Below, piece after piece: positions 33,925-48,000 of a stretch of DNA of 64,000 nucleotides (position 1 is its first letter; each line of letters starts with the position of its first letter). The notes below the pieces were generated by a model that made no database searches, was not told where the DNA came from, and was given only the letters and a program-made list of their open reading frames with translations. The stretch spans positions 25,322,147 to 25,386,146 of the forward strand of contig CM034243.1 of assembly GCA_019916065.1 (NCBI GenBank), read 5' to 3'. The position numbers and the translations under genes were made by a program. This DNA is from Vitellaria paradoxa (Eukaryota > Streptophyta > Magnoliopsida > Ericales > Sapotaceae).

Positions 33925-35195
33925 ACTCTGGTTAGAATAGTAAATTTAATGCAATTTAATTTTATTTAGTGAGAATTCTCATCAATGCTTATATTTGAAA
34001 TTAAAATAAAATTTTATAGGTTAGATTTGATTTTATTTCATAACTAAATTTTGAAATTTCTATATTATTTGAAATGTAACAAAAAATAATAAAATTTGAT
34101 AAAAATTTATTCTTTTCTTAAACCATAATTAGACAAATTTTATTCTCATATATCGTATATTTTTTTTATTTTATATTAACATGGTCAAATTTAATATCTC
34201 TCTTACACTTTGTTTGGAATGATGAATTTGATGGAATTTAATTTTATTTGATGAGAATTCACATCAATTCTTACGTTTGAAACTAAAATAAAATTTTATG
34301 AGTTGAATTTGATTTCACTTATTAACTTAAATTTAGAGATTTCTATAGGATTTGAAAGCCAATCCAAACAATAAGATTTGATAAGAATTCATTATTTTCT
34401 TAAGCAATCTAAGCAAGCGGACAAACTTATAGTCTTATATCATGTTTACTATTTTTTTATTTCCAATTCGCACGGTCAAATTTGGTACTTAACTAAAACC
34501 AAATCAATTCAATTCTTAAATTTAAAATGTATCCCAAATACAAAATTTTATTTACCAAATCAAATCGAATCGAATCTTTATTTTAAAATGAAATCAATTT
34601 TAATAGTAGAATATTTTCAAACAGAATGTTAAATCAATTGAATTCAATTTTTAAATTTAAATATATGTTTCAAATCAATTATAAGAGAGAAGCCTTCCGA
34701 ATGAAGCATAATGGCTTGCAACTTGAAAAACCCCAAAACTTAAACTTAAGAGGGATTTAAATGGGTTCCGTTTGGAATTTTTCATTTCAGTAACACCTCA
34801 TTTAGAAATATTATTATTTGAGAATTGATTTAATTTTAAAATAAAGAATTGATTTAATTTAATTTGATAAATAAAATTTTGTATTTGCAACATATGTTAA
34901 ATTTAAGAATTGAATTGATTTAAGAAAAGTACTAAATTCGATCACATTAATAGAAAATTAAAAATATAAACAATGTAATATATAAGAAAAAATTTGTCTA
35001 CTATGACTTAAAAAAAATAAATTCTCATTAAATTTTATTGTTTTGGGTTATATTTGAAATGATATAAAAATCTCAAAACTCAAGCTGTGAAATCAAATCA
35101 AATCAAATCTAACTCATAAAATTTTAACTTAATTCCAAACATACGAATCGTGAAGATTCTCGCCAAATGAAATCAAATCTCCGATAATGTAATTT
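33925..35195. repeat. Repeat cluster: direct plus inverted copies of one AT-rich unit
   Basis: A unit with TTTGGAATGATGAATTTGATGG, TTTTATTTGATGAGAATTC and ATAAAATTTTATGAGTT occurs at about 33925-34205 and 34206-34500 in direct orientation. It occurs again in reverse complement at about 34790-35190, where the stretch before the end matches beyond the unit (reverse complement of CAATTCAATTCTTAAATTTAA). Together 34206-34650 and 34790-35190 form an inverted repeat with arms of about 400 bp. Probably overlapping copies of one MITE-like family. Confidence 0.65.
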
Positions 35196-35639
35196 TGATT
35201 AAGCCAAAAAATGCATTTTCAAAATGCACTTTCTTTGTAAGTCAATTCACGCATCATTAATGTTTTAACTTTGATTAGTGTATGAACTTCCATAAGAATA
35301 TAAAGGTTGAAAATATAACTTTAAAAATTGTATTTCAATTTCACGAACTCCAATCCGGTTTAACCACAAACTCCCCCAACCACCCCCACCACCAAAAAAA
35401 AAAAAAAAAACCATTTTCTACTACCGACTACCGTGTAAATATTGAAACTGCTTAGCTCAACCATCAAGGAGCATGCAATTTACAAGGGTTCAAAATAATG
35501 CACATCAATCTATCACACAATTCCAGAATAGGACTGACGCATATGAGTTCACTACCAAAAGTTTCTAGAATAAAATTATAGCCCACAATACAACTTATTA
35601 TAGCCCACAACACGATTAACTATTAATGCCATAAATTGA

Positions 35640-35692
35640 AAAAAAAAAAAAAAAAACAAACAAACAAACAAGCAAACAAACAAAATTTATAA
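35640..35692 (+). repeat. Poly-A followed by AAAC microsatellite
   Basis: An A run of about 20 then CAAA units, about 150 bp beyond the stop codon of the DRIP-like gene on its 3' side. Confidence 0.85.
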
Positions 35693-35844
35693 GTATGCAG
35701 ATGCAAAATCATGTGAAAAAGATCAGTCGCAATGCCAGTGTATGGAAACAATAGATATTAGGATCGAAAAGGGGGTGCCAATTTATTGACAAAGGGCATT
35801 TTAATAGCAGTAGAGGTTGAAATTGAATAGCAACTACTAGTCTG

Positions 35845-36024
35845 TTATGCGGGATGTTTGGACCTGCGAGAATAAGAGAGGACCATCACGAAATCCTTGG
35901 CTGAGCTGCCCACAGACGCTGGTACCCTTTTCGTTGCTGATGATGCCGTTCGAACCCACAAATCTACCAAGTTCTTTAATTGCAGCGTCGGAAGCACCGG
36001 CTGGCCCTGGCACATTATCTCCAC
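35845..36024 (-). CDS. DRIP-like gene, exon 7 (end of RAWUL domain and stop)
   Basis: Begins after a TTGCAG acceptor and encodes EIMCQGQPVLPTLQL through SSAKDFVMVLSYSRR, ending SKHPA-stop. Phase 0 with exon 6. Confidence 0.92.
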   Translation of the reverse strand: MEIMCQGQPVLPTLQLKNLVDLWVRTASSATKRVPASVGSSAKDFVMVLSYSRRSKHPA

Positions 36025-39000
36025 CTGCAAGACCAAGAACCAAGAGAATCAGCACACGAAACATTAGGACCATTTGTTCAAATATTAAATCTTTAAAATG
36101 AAAATGCATTTTTGTACAGAAAACATTAAGTGACATTTGGTTTGTATTTCTATTTTTTGTTTTCTGTTTTTTATTTTCTTTTTTCTATTTTCTGTTTTAA
36201 GATTCGTGTTTTAAGAATACTGGTTTGACATTTTTTCTATTTTCTGTGTTTTAGAATTCTCCTCATTTTGGGTCAAAAGGCTCAAAATGATTTTTAGTCA
36301 TTTTGCATTTTGTGTGTAAATCTCATTTTTTGTTTTTTAATACAAATTTTGAAAACACGCGTGACTAAATGCGTTTTAAGTTGTTTTCCTTGTTTTCAAA
36401 AACACAAAACAAAAAATAGGCCCAAATCAAGTAATATCAGAGTACAAATTGCGATTACGTCAATAGGCAGGCAGAAACAGTATATGCACAAGTTCAAGCT
36501 TCCAGTCAAAATCCACATGGGTTGAGTCCATAACACAATCCACCATAAAGTTTGTGCAACTTCTCAACGGTCTACGGTAGTGAGGGAATCCCTTGAACAC
36601 AATTTCCGTTTAAGGTTCCCCAGGCCCTAGCTTGCTGTGTTTCAGGTATTCGTAGCCATTCATATATCAAGGCAAGATATGTTGTGAACAAGAAGTCAAC
36701 TATAATAATGCTCCGTTTAGATAGAGATGGATTTCAAATGAATGAATTTGATGCTAAACTTTATAAAAATATAAGGAATGTGACTAGTAGAAGTATATTG
36801 AGAGGTATTTTTTTAGGACTTCTGTACAGATTGAATCACTAATGATGCATATTTCAAATAAAAACTTCCATGTAATTACTTCAAATCCATCATTATACAT
36901 CATGTCCATTCTTCTAATTTCAAGCTGAAATCCACGTCAAATCTATATTTGAATTACTCTCCATCAATATTTAGTGCCCAATCCCTGCATTTCAAATCCT
37001 TAAATACAAACCCAACCAAAATTTTGTGTCATTTCCAATCAATTTCTTTTTTCAAGTGTTTTATGGATTTGGACATTTGCAGCTTTTGCCATGTCCCATA
37101 CCATGAAGTTTTTAGTTCTTAACATTTTTCTGAGAGGTGAGCAAGGCAAGCAAAGTTCTTTGAATAATAACATAGGCAAAAGACAATATCCCTGATGTAG
37201 GACGATAGAAAATAAAGCCAAGAAAGAAAAATAGAGAGAGGGAGAGAAGAAGTTTAGGAGAGAGGGAAGAAAGAAGAAGAGGGGAGGGAAAACAAGCCAT
37301 GAGGCTTCAACAACTCAAATTTTTATATCCATCAATGTATCAAACCCTAATCATTATAAGCCTTTAAATAAGCTAATACATTCTCAAGATTACTAAAAAT
37401 AAAGTAAAATCAAATATTCTAATAAATCTTTCTTAAAATAGATCTAAATAAAATTTTGCCTAAAATAAAATAAATCTTTAATAGAATAAGGTAAAATCCT
37501 TATATAAAATGTAATCCTAATAAAATAAAATTCTAATAACAATTATTTCATATTTTTTTTTGGCTTCTGCATCAATCCCCCAATAATAAGTAGGACAAGT
37601 CTACAAGAACAAGGTCAAGAAAGGAACTACTTTGGATCCTTCAATTCAGTAAACACTGGTTTTGGTTGAGTTTGGATAATATAAAGGGGGGGGGGGGGGA
37701 ATGCAGTAATGTTTTGCAGCATAATTAGTGTTTTTTCTCCATTGAAAACCTAGGACAAGAAAAAAAAATGAATAATCCTTGTTATAATTTTATCAACACC
37801 AATTTTCCTCAATTTCTTGCTTAACAAATGAACATAAAATAAACGAAAGATGCATTATGTACAAAAATATTTAGCAATATTTCTATACCATTTACAGAAT
37901 AAAGAGATGTGCACCTTAAGTCCTTAACATGATTACTAGTCGATTTATTTTGCAAAAGAAAGCACAATAAACTCACCTCAGCTTCGTTTGTAAGATCCAG
38001 TTTCTTGACAAGGTACTTTTGAATAAATGACACAGGCAAATTGCCATCCCTGTGAGAAGGGGAAAAAGCACATTCAATTGAGGAAGATATTTTTGCCTTA
38101 AAATGATGGCCATATATATCTATTGCCAACTTCATAAACAAAACCATAATTTATGAAGATTGTGCTACATTGAAATCTTATTTTCACCAAGTTAAACCAT
38201 AAGGAGTAAAGGGAACAGGGATATACCAGACCATGAGGAAGGTTATTACATATAATTGAAATATGAAATATATTAAATTAATTAGCTACACAAAAAATTG
38301 ATCCATTTTCTTACATAATTCCTCAAATCTCACAAGAAAAATGCTTGAATCGTGGGGAACTTATGCATCAAGCACGGTAACTGACATCACCCAAATATCC
38401 AGTGTTCCACAAATTCTTCATGTAAACATCCAGAAAACTCTGGCACCATTTTTACATAAACTTGTTGATTATCCAATAATTCCAAAATGATGAGAAAATA
38501 TTTTTTTTCTCAACACAGTTTTCCCCCTAATTAGATCCCTACACAACAATTCTTACACAATACTTTGACAATTCATTTTAAATTCCAAGTTACAAGTGCA
38601 ACAAGGGAATTCCTTAATTCCTGAACATACATCAGACTGTATCCTTTTCTTCTTTATCTAGAAGAAAATAACTACCTCCTGGAGTTCAACAGATTTGTTG
38701 GTTTATACAAAAGCCATACAAAATAGTCTCGGTGCAGCTAAGCATTCTTGCACTTTTCTTAATGACAATACAAAGTTTACATTGGAAGGATATCTTGCGA
38801 TTACTCAAAAGAGGACTAATTAAATGTGATCACCTTAATTCAGTAAAATAGTGGTAAAATTATTAATGGAAAAAGTATAGAGGAGATCTTGTAAAAATAC
38901 ATCAACCAGATTCACATGTACATTTTCACGATGACTACATGAAAATTTTCTTTTCCATTTTGCAGCTAAAAGCACTTGTGATATTCACTGCTTTAGAGCA

Positions 39001-42000
39001 GTAGTCCAAATGCTATAAGTTTTTCAACCACCACTCTGGATTCTATTGAAGGTGGATAGTGTCATGCCCAGAGTCCATGATCATTATATGATCTGCCTTG
39101 GGCCTTAGCTTGCCCTCACAGCTTTTTAACACAGCACACAAATTACTATTAAGGCACCTCTTATAAGTGCAGGTTCAAACCTCTGCTTTGTTGATGCAGG
39201 GGAAAGCATGGTACTATTGTGCCCCTTATAGAACCCTCGAGGGGGTAGTCCCCACTTATGTGCTTTAAAATGACTTGTATACCACACCATAGATACATTG
39301 AAACAACAATTCTTTCTTTAAACAAACAAATAAACAAAAACTTTTACTTAAATTTGTAGCGGACCACACCATAGATGATGGAACTCACAAGCATCAGAAT
39401 GTGCAGAGCAGTTTTTCCCTTGTTTTGAGCTAGGGTTGTTACATTACTACCTGTTAGCCATAGAATATATATTCTAAAGATATAATATATGTATTTATAG
39501 TAGCACCGATATACCGATATTTAGAATGATTGTAATTAATATGTAATTATTCACATACCTAATTTGTGATCAATATTTAGGTTCGCTTGACACGTTATGC
39601 TAATGAACATTAATATTATATGGTTTTAGGAATTCAAGACAAAACAATATTCATATTTTTCAGAATTTCCATTAATTTTTGGTAATGCTACAACTATAAA
39701 TCCCAGAAATAAAGAATATTGTTTTGTTGAATTATTAGATATGATATGGTAATGAGAATGCCAAAATTCAAATACATCAAATTAAAGAATCTTCGAAAAA
39801 AATGATTCATGACTATAGTGAAACTTTCATACCTGCACGAGTGCTTAGCACATCCCATTCTACCGCTGAATCGATTTGGAAATGACTCAAATCTCGACTG
39901 ACAACAGCATCCTATAGTAGTAGCTCATCCTTTTTTTTTTTTTTTTTTTTTTTTTGGGATTAGTTCTTAAGTGGAGGCTTCCCCCTCATCACCGACGACC
40001 ATTGTAGACCCACTCTCAGACAGCCTCGTCACCAATGAACAATTCTCAAGTGTCGTAGGCCATCATCGAGCTTGGTCTAGTAGCTCATCTTCATAAGCGC
40101 TATAACGTTATTTGGATCTACCTATGATTGAAAGTGACAGAATTTGATTTTTTGAGTTGGTGGAAGAAGCTACAACATTGGTTTCCGTTACTTGCTTCTA
40201 TAGCCCATGATGCGCTAAGTTACAGATAAGATGGGAAGTACTAGTATGTTTAACTTTCCAGAGGGTAATGATCCTAATGTTGTTCTTCATCACTCAGAAA
40301 CCCTAGATCCTTCTATTACTGTGCATTAACACATTAGAGGCTTCCCTCATCACTAATGACCACTGTAGACCCACTCTCAAACACCCTCATCACCAATGAA
40401 AAATTCTCAAGTGTTGCAGGCCCTCATCGAGCTCGGTCACGTACAATGATGACCTCTCTAGGTCGAAACCAGCCACCAGTGAGACTTTCTTCATCACCCA
40501 TCTTCTCACGGCCATTTTTTTCAACAAGTACCAATTCCCAGTCCCCAGGAAAGGTCAGGCCACCATCGCCACCTTAAGAGCTAACTAGATGTGCCACCTG
40601 CAGCATGATGGTGAGATGTACTCTTGTGCTTGTCACCAAAGATTGAAGGGGTGTGGTTCAACCTCTCCACCAGCCACCTACCATTGACATTGCTTCCCTC
40701 AGGCGACCTTCTCTATGCATTTTCTGGCAGCATCCAGTCACTAGCAACACTTTGACAACTCTCCACCGACTCTCCAAGACACACAAGGCTCTTCAAGCTT
40801 CGAATTTCTTACTTCTAATGACCTTAGATTCAAGTAATGTTTCAAGTGCCCTCCTAATTGATTCCAAGGTAATATCCTTCAGTTGCCTCATCTTTTGACC
40901 CCTCAGAAGTTCAATGGAAAGAATTTTCTTCATTGGTCAAAGGCAATCAAGATTGTCTTGACAGGACTTGGCAAACAAAAACATCTTCTTGAAACTAATT
41001 TGGCAATAACTACAGTTACTTACGAGACTTGGGTTCAAGATGATGCGAATATCATAAGTTTATTATGGCATTCTATGGAGGCTGGGGTTGCAGATTTATG
41101 TACCCATTTAGACACGTGCAAGGAGATCTGGGATTATGTTCACTACTTGTACTCCAGTAACCTTAGTAGCATATACACTGTCTATATTGACTTCTTCCAG
41201 CTCTAGCAATCTAGTAAGAGTTATTATTGGATACTTTGCAACCTTAAAGAAAATGAATAAAGAGTTGAGCTCCTTTTAGCCCAACAAATAAGAGAAGGGG
41301 CCTCAATCTTAAAACAATATGTTAAGATGAGAAAATCCTATCTCTTATATGGAAGAAATAACCTTTCTCATGCGCCGATGTGGGACAACTTTTGATAGCC
41401 TCCCTACGCTGGCCTACGTGGACAAAGGTACGATACAGACTATGGTGAGACCTAGTTGAAAACCCGCTTTAATACCATGTCAAAAATAAGGATTGAATGG
41501 AATGGTTTAACTATTGTGGGGTATCACCGAGCCTCTTTATACACATGAACTCTACAATTTTAAGAAACGATCAATCACATCTCCTATTCTAGTAAGGAAT
41601 TAATCTACGCCTATTTCTATATTTACAATTCAACTCACCTCTAACAATGGGTTTTAAGAAATTAAGCAAGTACTCTAATCTAAAATCTGAGGCACTTAAG
41701 ATGCTCCATAGACTATTCCTCAACCATAAGATATCTAATTGAACAGCTGTATCCTATTGAATATGGAGTAAGTCTCTTATAATAATTTTCCATTGCTTTT
41801 CCAGTCCATTTATTTTTTCTTGCTTTTATTAAGTTGTAACAAGAAAATCTCACTTTCTTACCCTCTTCAAGCAGAATTTCTGCATGATGTACATTAAAAA
41901 AAAAAAAAGAAAAAACAAAACAAAAACCCAACAAACATGTAAATGGCCCGACCAAACTTGTGTGTTCCTGTGAAACAGACTTGAGGTAACAGGAACAAAT

Positions 42001-45000
42001 CAAGCAAAATAGTACTGAAAAAGCTAAAGATTAGCCATGGGACCAGAAACTTACTTTATCCTCAAGTAACAAGCTGAAATCTGTGGCAAGGGAAAATCTC
42101 CTTCCCTGAAACCATTTAACATAGATAAAATGACTACAAAAGTAATTATTTTTGTACGGTTTTCACAACTAAAGGGTGTCTTACTGGTCTTCTGAGGCAA
42201 CCAATGAGAACCAAATTGGACATTTTCTTCTGCTTTGTTTAGCTCCAGGCATTTCTAGCATAGCCTGAGCCGAGGCACACAGCCCCCCAATGGTATTTTT
42301 TCGATCAACTGCACGCAACCTTCTTCTTTTGACTGGCCCCAAAAGTGAGCATGTTCCATTCTTGTCAACTTGAACTTTTGTTTTGTGTTGATGCTCCTTA
42401 ACCTTGGTTTTAGCCACTTGTACTTCATATTCAGGAGTGTTGAGCGGTTCTGATTTGGCCGGTGATGAGTCTTGTGAACTGAGTTTAGAAGACTTGGTTC
42501 TGTTTGCAGCTTCAACAAGACAATTCAAGGGTTTCCATAAATCAACATTCCCCTCCCCTCCCCATGCTTCAACATCATTCTCCTTGTTTTTATTAGGTAG
42601 CTGATCATGGAAATGCTTGGTTGGGGAAGAATTCTACAAGAACAATGATGTGAAATCAAATTAAAGGCATGATAATCTACAAGCACAGGTTTGACTCAAA
42701 ATCATGTCTGAAATATTAGTCATAGAAACAAGAAGAAACCAACTTCAAGTTTCATTTACCTGCCTTTTATCTTGAACAATATTGTTAAGTGCCTGAGGTG
42801 AGGTCAAGTTTTCTGGGTAGTCTTCTGTGATAACTTCTTTCTTAAGTGGTTCATCAGTGGAAAAACTGGAACCTCGAATAGGAGCACTCTTTCTAGCAAC
42901 AGATTTTGTTCTTCTCCCAGTCAATCCAGTCTGCATTGACACTTTGGGAGTGCTGACAACCAAGGAAGATAAAGATCTCTCCTTCCTTTTAGCCGGAAGT
43001 GAAATTGAAGGTACAACTTCAGGTGCTTTGATTTTTCTTCTTTTGATGGGGAAGATTTTTGCCCTTATATCTTGCAAATTGTGGTCTGGCCTGCACATTT
43101 TCCACACACAATTAAAATGTCAGGAAATCACTGCATAGAGAGTCAAGACAATTTTGTCGAACAAAATTTCATCAGGGAGAGCACCAGAGTAACTAGATCA
43201 AATAGTCCAGGCTATTTTTGTTTAACAGGACTATGAGATCAGGGAACAACCTAAAATAAAGCTGATGGATGAGGCTCAAATCACTATGATACAGGATTTG
43301 GTACTGTTAAATGTTCAAGTACTTATAAATACAGAATGATAATGACCAGAAAAACCAGTTTATTTAGAGGAAGCAAAATCCCAAACACAATCCTCACATG
43401 TGCAAGGACACAGAGGCACATGCATGAATGCCCAGATATGCACACACACACACACACACACACGAGAGAGAGAGAGAGGGATTTTAGGATTATCCAGCTG
43501 ATATTTGTAGTTGGGAGCACTTAATACAACAGTACATGAGGGACGGCAGAACCTAGCATGCCTCTGCTTAGTTGTGATGAAAATAATTGGTAGGGACACA
43601 AGACAAGCAGATATAGAGCCAACCTGGAGTTTACGTGGCAATACAGCTGTTGACATACTTAGGATGATACTGGGTATTAGTATAATTCTAGAATATATGT
43701 ATTTTCATTTATCTGCTATTTCCTTATTCCTCCAACTACTTATGGCACTGGTCGACCGAACCAGATGGTCCTTCTACTGACCTTGTTTTGATGGTTTGCT
43801 TGCTCGTTCTCACTCAGTTTGGCAAGCATTACCGTAGTTTGTTTCCTAGTCATGATATTATTCGTGAGGCTAAGTCTTTTGCTTTAGTTCATACTAACAT
43901 TTGGGGTCCTTCCCGTGTGCCCAGTATTAATGGTTTTTGTTATCTTGTTATCTCTTTTGATGTCTTTTCATGCATTACTTGGTTATTCTTAATGAAAGCT
44001 CAATCTGAATTATTTTTTTATTACCACTCGCTTTTATAATAAGATTTTTACCCAATTTGGCAAATGTATTAAAATCTTTCGTTCTGATAATACCTTAGAA
44101 TATCTTCACTTTACTATGGAATCCTTTTGTATTGCTCATGATATTATTCATCAAACAAGTTGTGTGCACACTTTCCAACAAAATGGTGTTGCTGAACGTA
44201 AACACCATCACTTACTTGATGTGGCTTGTTCTATGATATTTAACATGCATATTCCAGAACCTTTTTCGGGGAATGCTGCCCTCACTGCTTATTAACTGAT
44301 TAATCGTATGCCGTTTGTCATCTTGGATAATAAATCTCCCTTCTCTCTCTTATATCCTGATTAAACTCCTTTTCTATGTCTCCTCATGTGTTTGGTTGTA
44401 TAACCTTTGTTCAAGTGCTTGATTCAGGCAAGGATAAACTCTCTCCCTGAGCTAGGAAATATGTCTTTCTTGGTTACTCACGTATACAAAAAAGTTACCA
44501 TTGTTATCATCCTTCTTCTCATTGCTATTTTGTGTTTGCTGATGCCACCTTTTTTGAGTCCAATTCTTTCTTTTCTAGTACAGGTGAACAATTATCTTTG
44601 AATATCATTTCTAGCACTCAGAGGAAATCCATTGCATCTCCTTATCATGATTAGGAGGAATTTGACCCTACTCTTCCTATACCCTCATTATCTATATAGG
44701 TGTATCAGCGAACTCCATGACGGCAAGTTGCCTTGTATGGCTTGTCCCATTCATCTTCTTCATCCAAGGCCCAACCACCATCATCATCCTTACCTCCATC
44801 TCCCTCAGATGATTTGGCTATTGCTCTACGCCATGGTAAGCGCATGTGTACTCAATACCCCGTTGCTAAATTTGTTTTATACCACCATACTTCTCCTTGT
44901 TTGCATTCTTTTGTTTATGCCTTATATTCTTTGTCTATTCTAGCTTCATATAAAGGAGCACTATCCTATCTTGGCTGGAAGCACGTTATGGATGAAGAGA

Positions 45001-48000
45001 TGAGTGCACTTCATGAGAACCAGCCATGGGAGCTTACTCCTTTACCCTTTGGAAAATAGACTGTGAGGTACTGTTGGATGTATACTATTAAATATTTGCC
45101 TGATGGTTCAGTTAAGCGTCTTAAGACAAGTCTTGTTGCTAAGGGTTACACTTAAATATATGGCATTGATTATTTGGAAATCTTCTCCTTGGTTGCTCGT
45201 TTGAATTCTACTTCTTGTGGCTATGAGTTATACTTGGCCGTTATATCAGCTTGATATTAAGAATGTTTTCCTTCATAGGAAACTTTAAAAAGAAGTATAT
45301 ACGAATCAACCACCTGGCTACAGCATTTTTGGTAATGAACATCTAGTATGTCGATTATGTCATGCTTTGTATGGCATTAAATAGTCTCCTCATACTTGAT
45401 TTGACCACTTTAGCGGCATTATGTTTGATTATGGCTTCCGCCAATCCACTTTTGATCATTCGGTCTTTATTCATCAATGCACTTCCTGTACTATTATCTT
45501 AATAGTTTATGCGAATGATATTATTATCTCTGGGGATGATGCATCTGTCATTGTTGATTTGAAACACTATTTTTAAGTCAGCATTTTCATACCAAATATT
45601 TGGGTGCTCTTCGGTATTTCCTTAGGATCGAGGTGGCTAGATCAAATCAAGGTCTCTCTCTTTCTTAAAGGAAATACCTTCTAGATTTATTATCTAACAC
45701 AAGCCTTTTGGGTTCTCGTCCAATTGATACCCCGATGGATTCATTAGTCAAATGACACGGGTGCTCTCTTTAATGATGTTGGCTATTACCGCCGCTTAGT
45801 TGGTAAACTGATTTATCTTATTGTGACTCGCCTCGACATCACTTACACTGTTGGAGTAGTTAGCTAGTTATGCATTCTCCACGCCACCCACACTATGAGG
45901 TAGTTTGCCATATTCTAAGTTATTTGAAAGGCTCTCCAGGTGATGGTTTACTACATCGTCCATCATCATCTCTCTCTATTACTGGCTATAGTGATGTTGG
46001 TTGCATTGGCAATCATGTAGATCAGTGTTCTACCTCTAGCTATTTCAGATTGCTGATGATAATCTTATCACTTGGTGAAATTAGAAATGGAATGTTGTGG
46101 CCAGTTCTAATGCTGAAGTTGAATATAGAGCTATGGCTCACACCACCTCTGAGATGATTTGGATTCACTAACTCTTTCATGATTTTTGTGTTGATGTTTT
46201 TCGCTCAATGTCTATGTATTGTGATAATTGGGTGACTATCTTTATTGCTAACAGTTGGAAATCAAAGTGAAATAATTGGGAGAGAGATGATTTCCCTTCC
46301 CTCATTCTTAATGTAGTTATAATACCAAATTACAATCAAAAAAGGAAATTTCAATAGCAGGTAACTTAAGTGGTTCAAGATCTACAAGTGCAGAGTCAAT
46401 TGGAGCTGGTGGAGTAGTAGCATTAGGTTGAGAATGACGTTGATACACTTGTAAGGGAGACAAACTAGGACCAGAAGCAAGAGGCAAACTAGGAATAGGA
46501 GTAGGAACTAGAAGGATAAGATCATCCGTCATCTCCCCCTCTCAAGAAGAATGAGAAACCTCATCCTCTTATGGGAAGTAGGAGGTAGACTCAACATCAA
46601 CACTCACAAAAATCCATCGAGAGAATGGATGAAAACAACGATAGCCCTTTTGAGTGCGAGAATAGCTAAAGAAGATACACCATCGAGCTCAAGGAGAAAG
46701 TTTGTCCAAACTTGGATCAAGATTATGAATAAAGGCTAAACAACCAAAGGTAGAAGAAGTAAGAGAGAAGGAAGGAATGAAAGGATAAAGAAGAGAAAAA
46801 GATGACGTATTACCAAAAGTAGCATAAGGAACACGATTAATGAGATGGCAAGCGGTTAAAATAGCATCCCCCCAAAATGCTTGGGAACATTCATATTGAA
46901 TCTCAAGGTACAAGCAACATCTAACAAATGACGATATTTGTGTTCAGTAACACACATTTTGTTAAGAAGTATGAACACAAGTGGTCTGATGAATAATACC
47001 ACACTTAAGACAAAAACGACTCATAACAGATTTGGTGTATTCCAAGACATTATCAGAGCGAAGAATTTTGATACATTTGCCAAATTGAGCAAGGATTTCA
47101 TTATAAAAATGTAAAACAATAGTTAGCAACTTAGATAGATTTTTCATTAAAAACAACCAAGTCACACAAGAATAGTTATCCACAAATATAACAAAATACC
47201 AATATCCATTAAAAATGGACTCGTGAAGGACCTTAAATGTATGTATGGACTACATCAACAGGTTCAGTTTGATGAGTACCACTATGACTAGGAAAAGAAC
47301 TACAGTGATGCTTGCCAAGTTAACAAGTCTCACATTTAAGACTCAAAATATACTCTAAATTGGGAATGCCAACTAAAGCCGAGCCAAAGATGGATGACCC
47401 AAGCAACAGTGCCATTTAAAAGAAGAAACAAAAACACTAAAAACAGAATGTGAAATAGAAAAACTGGTGGAATCAAGGCAATAAAGTCCATTCCGCTCAC
47501 ATCCCGAACCAATTGTTTTCTATCTCCTAAAATCCTGAAAAAAAAAACAAGAAGATGAAGAAAAGGTTATGGAGCAATTTAAAGACTTAGTAAGCTGACT
47601 AACAGATAATAAGTTAAAGGGAAAGTTAGAGACATAAAGACTCGAGGACAAAGACAGGGAAAGGGATGGCTAAAGCAGGCCTTTATTGACAATAGGTCAG
47701 CAAGACCCATCGGCTAAGGTAATACGATGTGTAATTTTAGCTAAATCAAAGGATAAAGATGAGTCACCTGAGACATAAGCACTTGCTTCGGAGTCAATGA
47801 CCCACTAAGGAGCAAATGGAGCAGAAAAACAAGCAGTACTACCTGAATGAGTCAAAGTGGCAGTGTAAATGAAAGAGTGAGAGATGCGGAGTGCCTGCAT
47901 AATAACATCTACCTCTGCAGCAGAAAATGGACTCTATGGACCAGTATGAAATGCTGGAGGATCACTGGAAGTACTGGGACCAAACTCAGAATCTATAGGT

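Noticed and set aside
35837..36136. A 99-codon minus-strand frame ending in QTSRITD
   Set aside because: It overlaps exon 7 in the wrong frame. The RAWUL reading in the neighbouring frame matches the family and continues in phase from exon 6.
37821..38147. A 108-codon minus-strand open frame as a separate small gene
   Set aside because: Only 37977-38049 is conserved, and it is exon 6 of the DRIP-like gene with splice sites at both ends.
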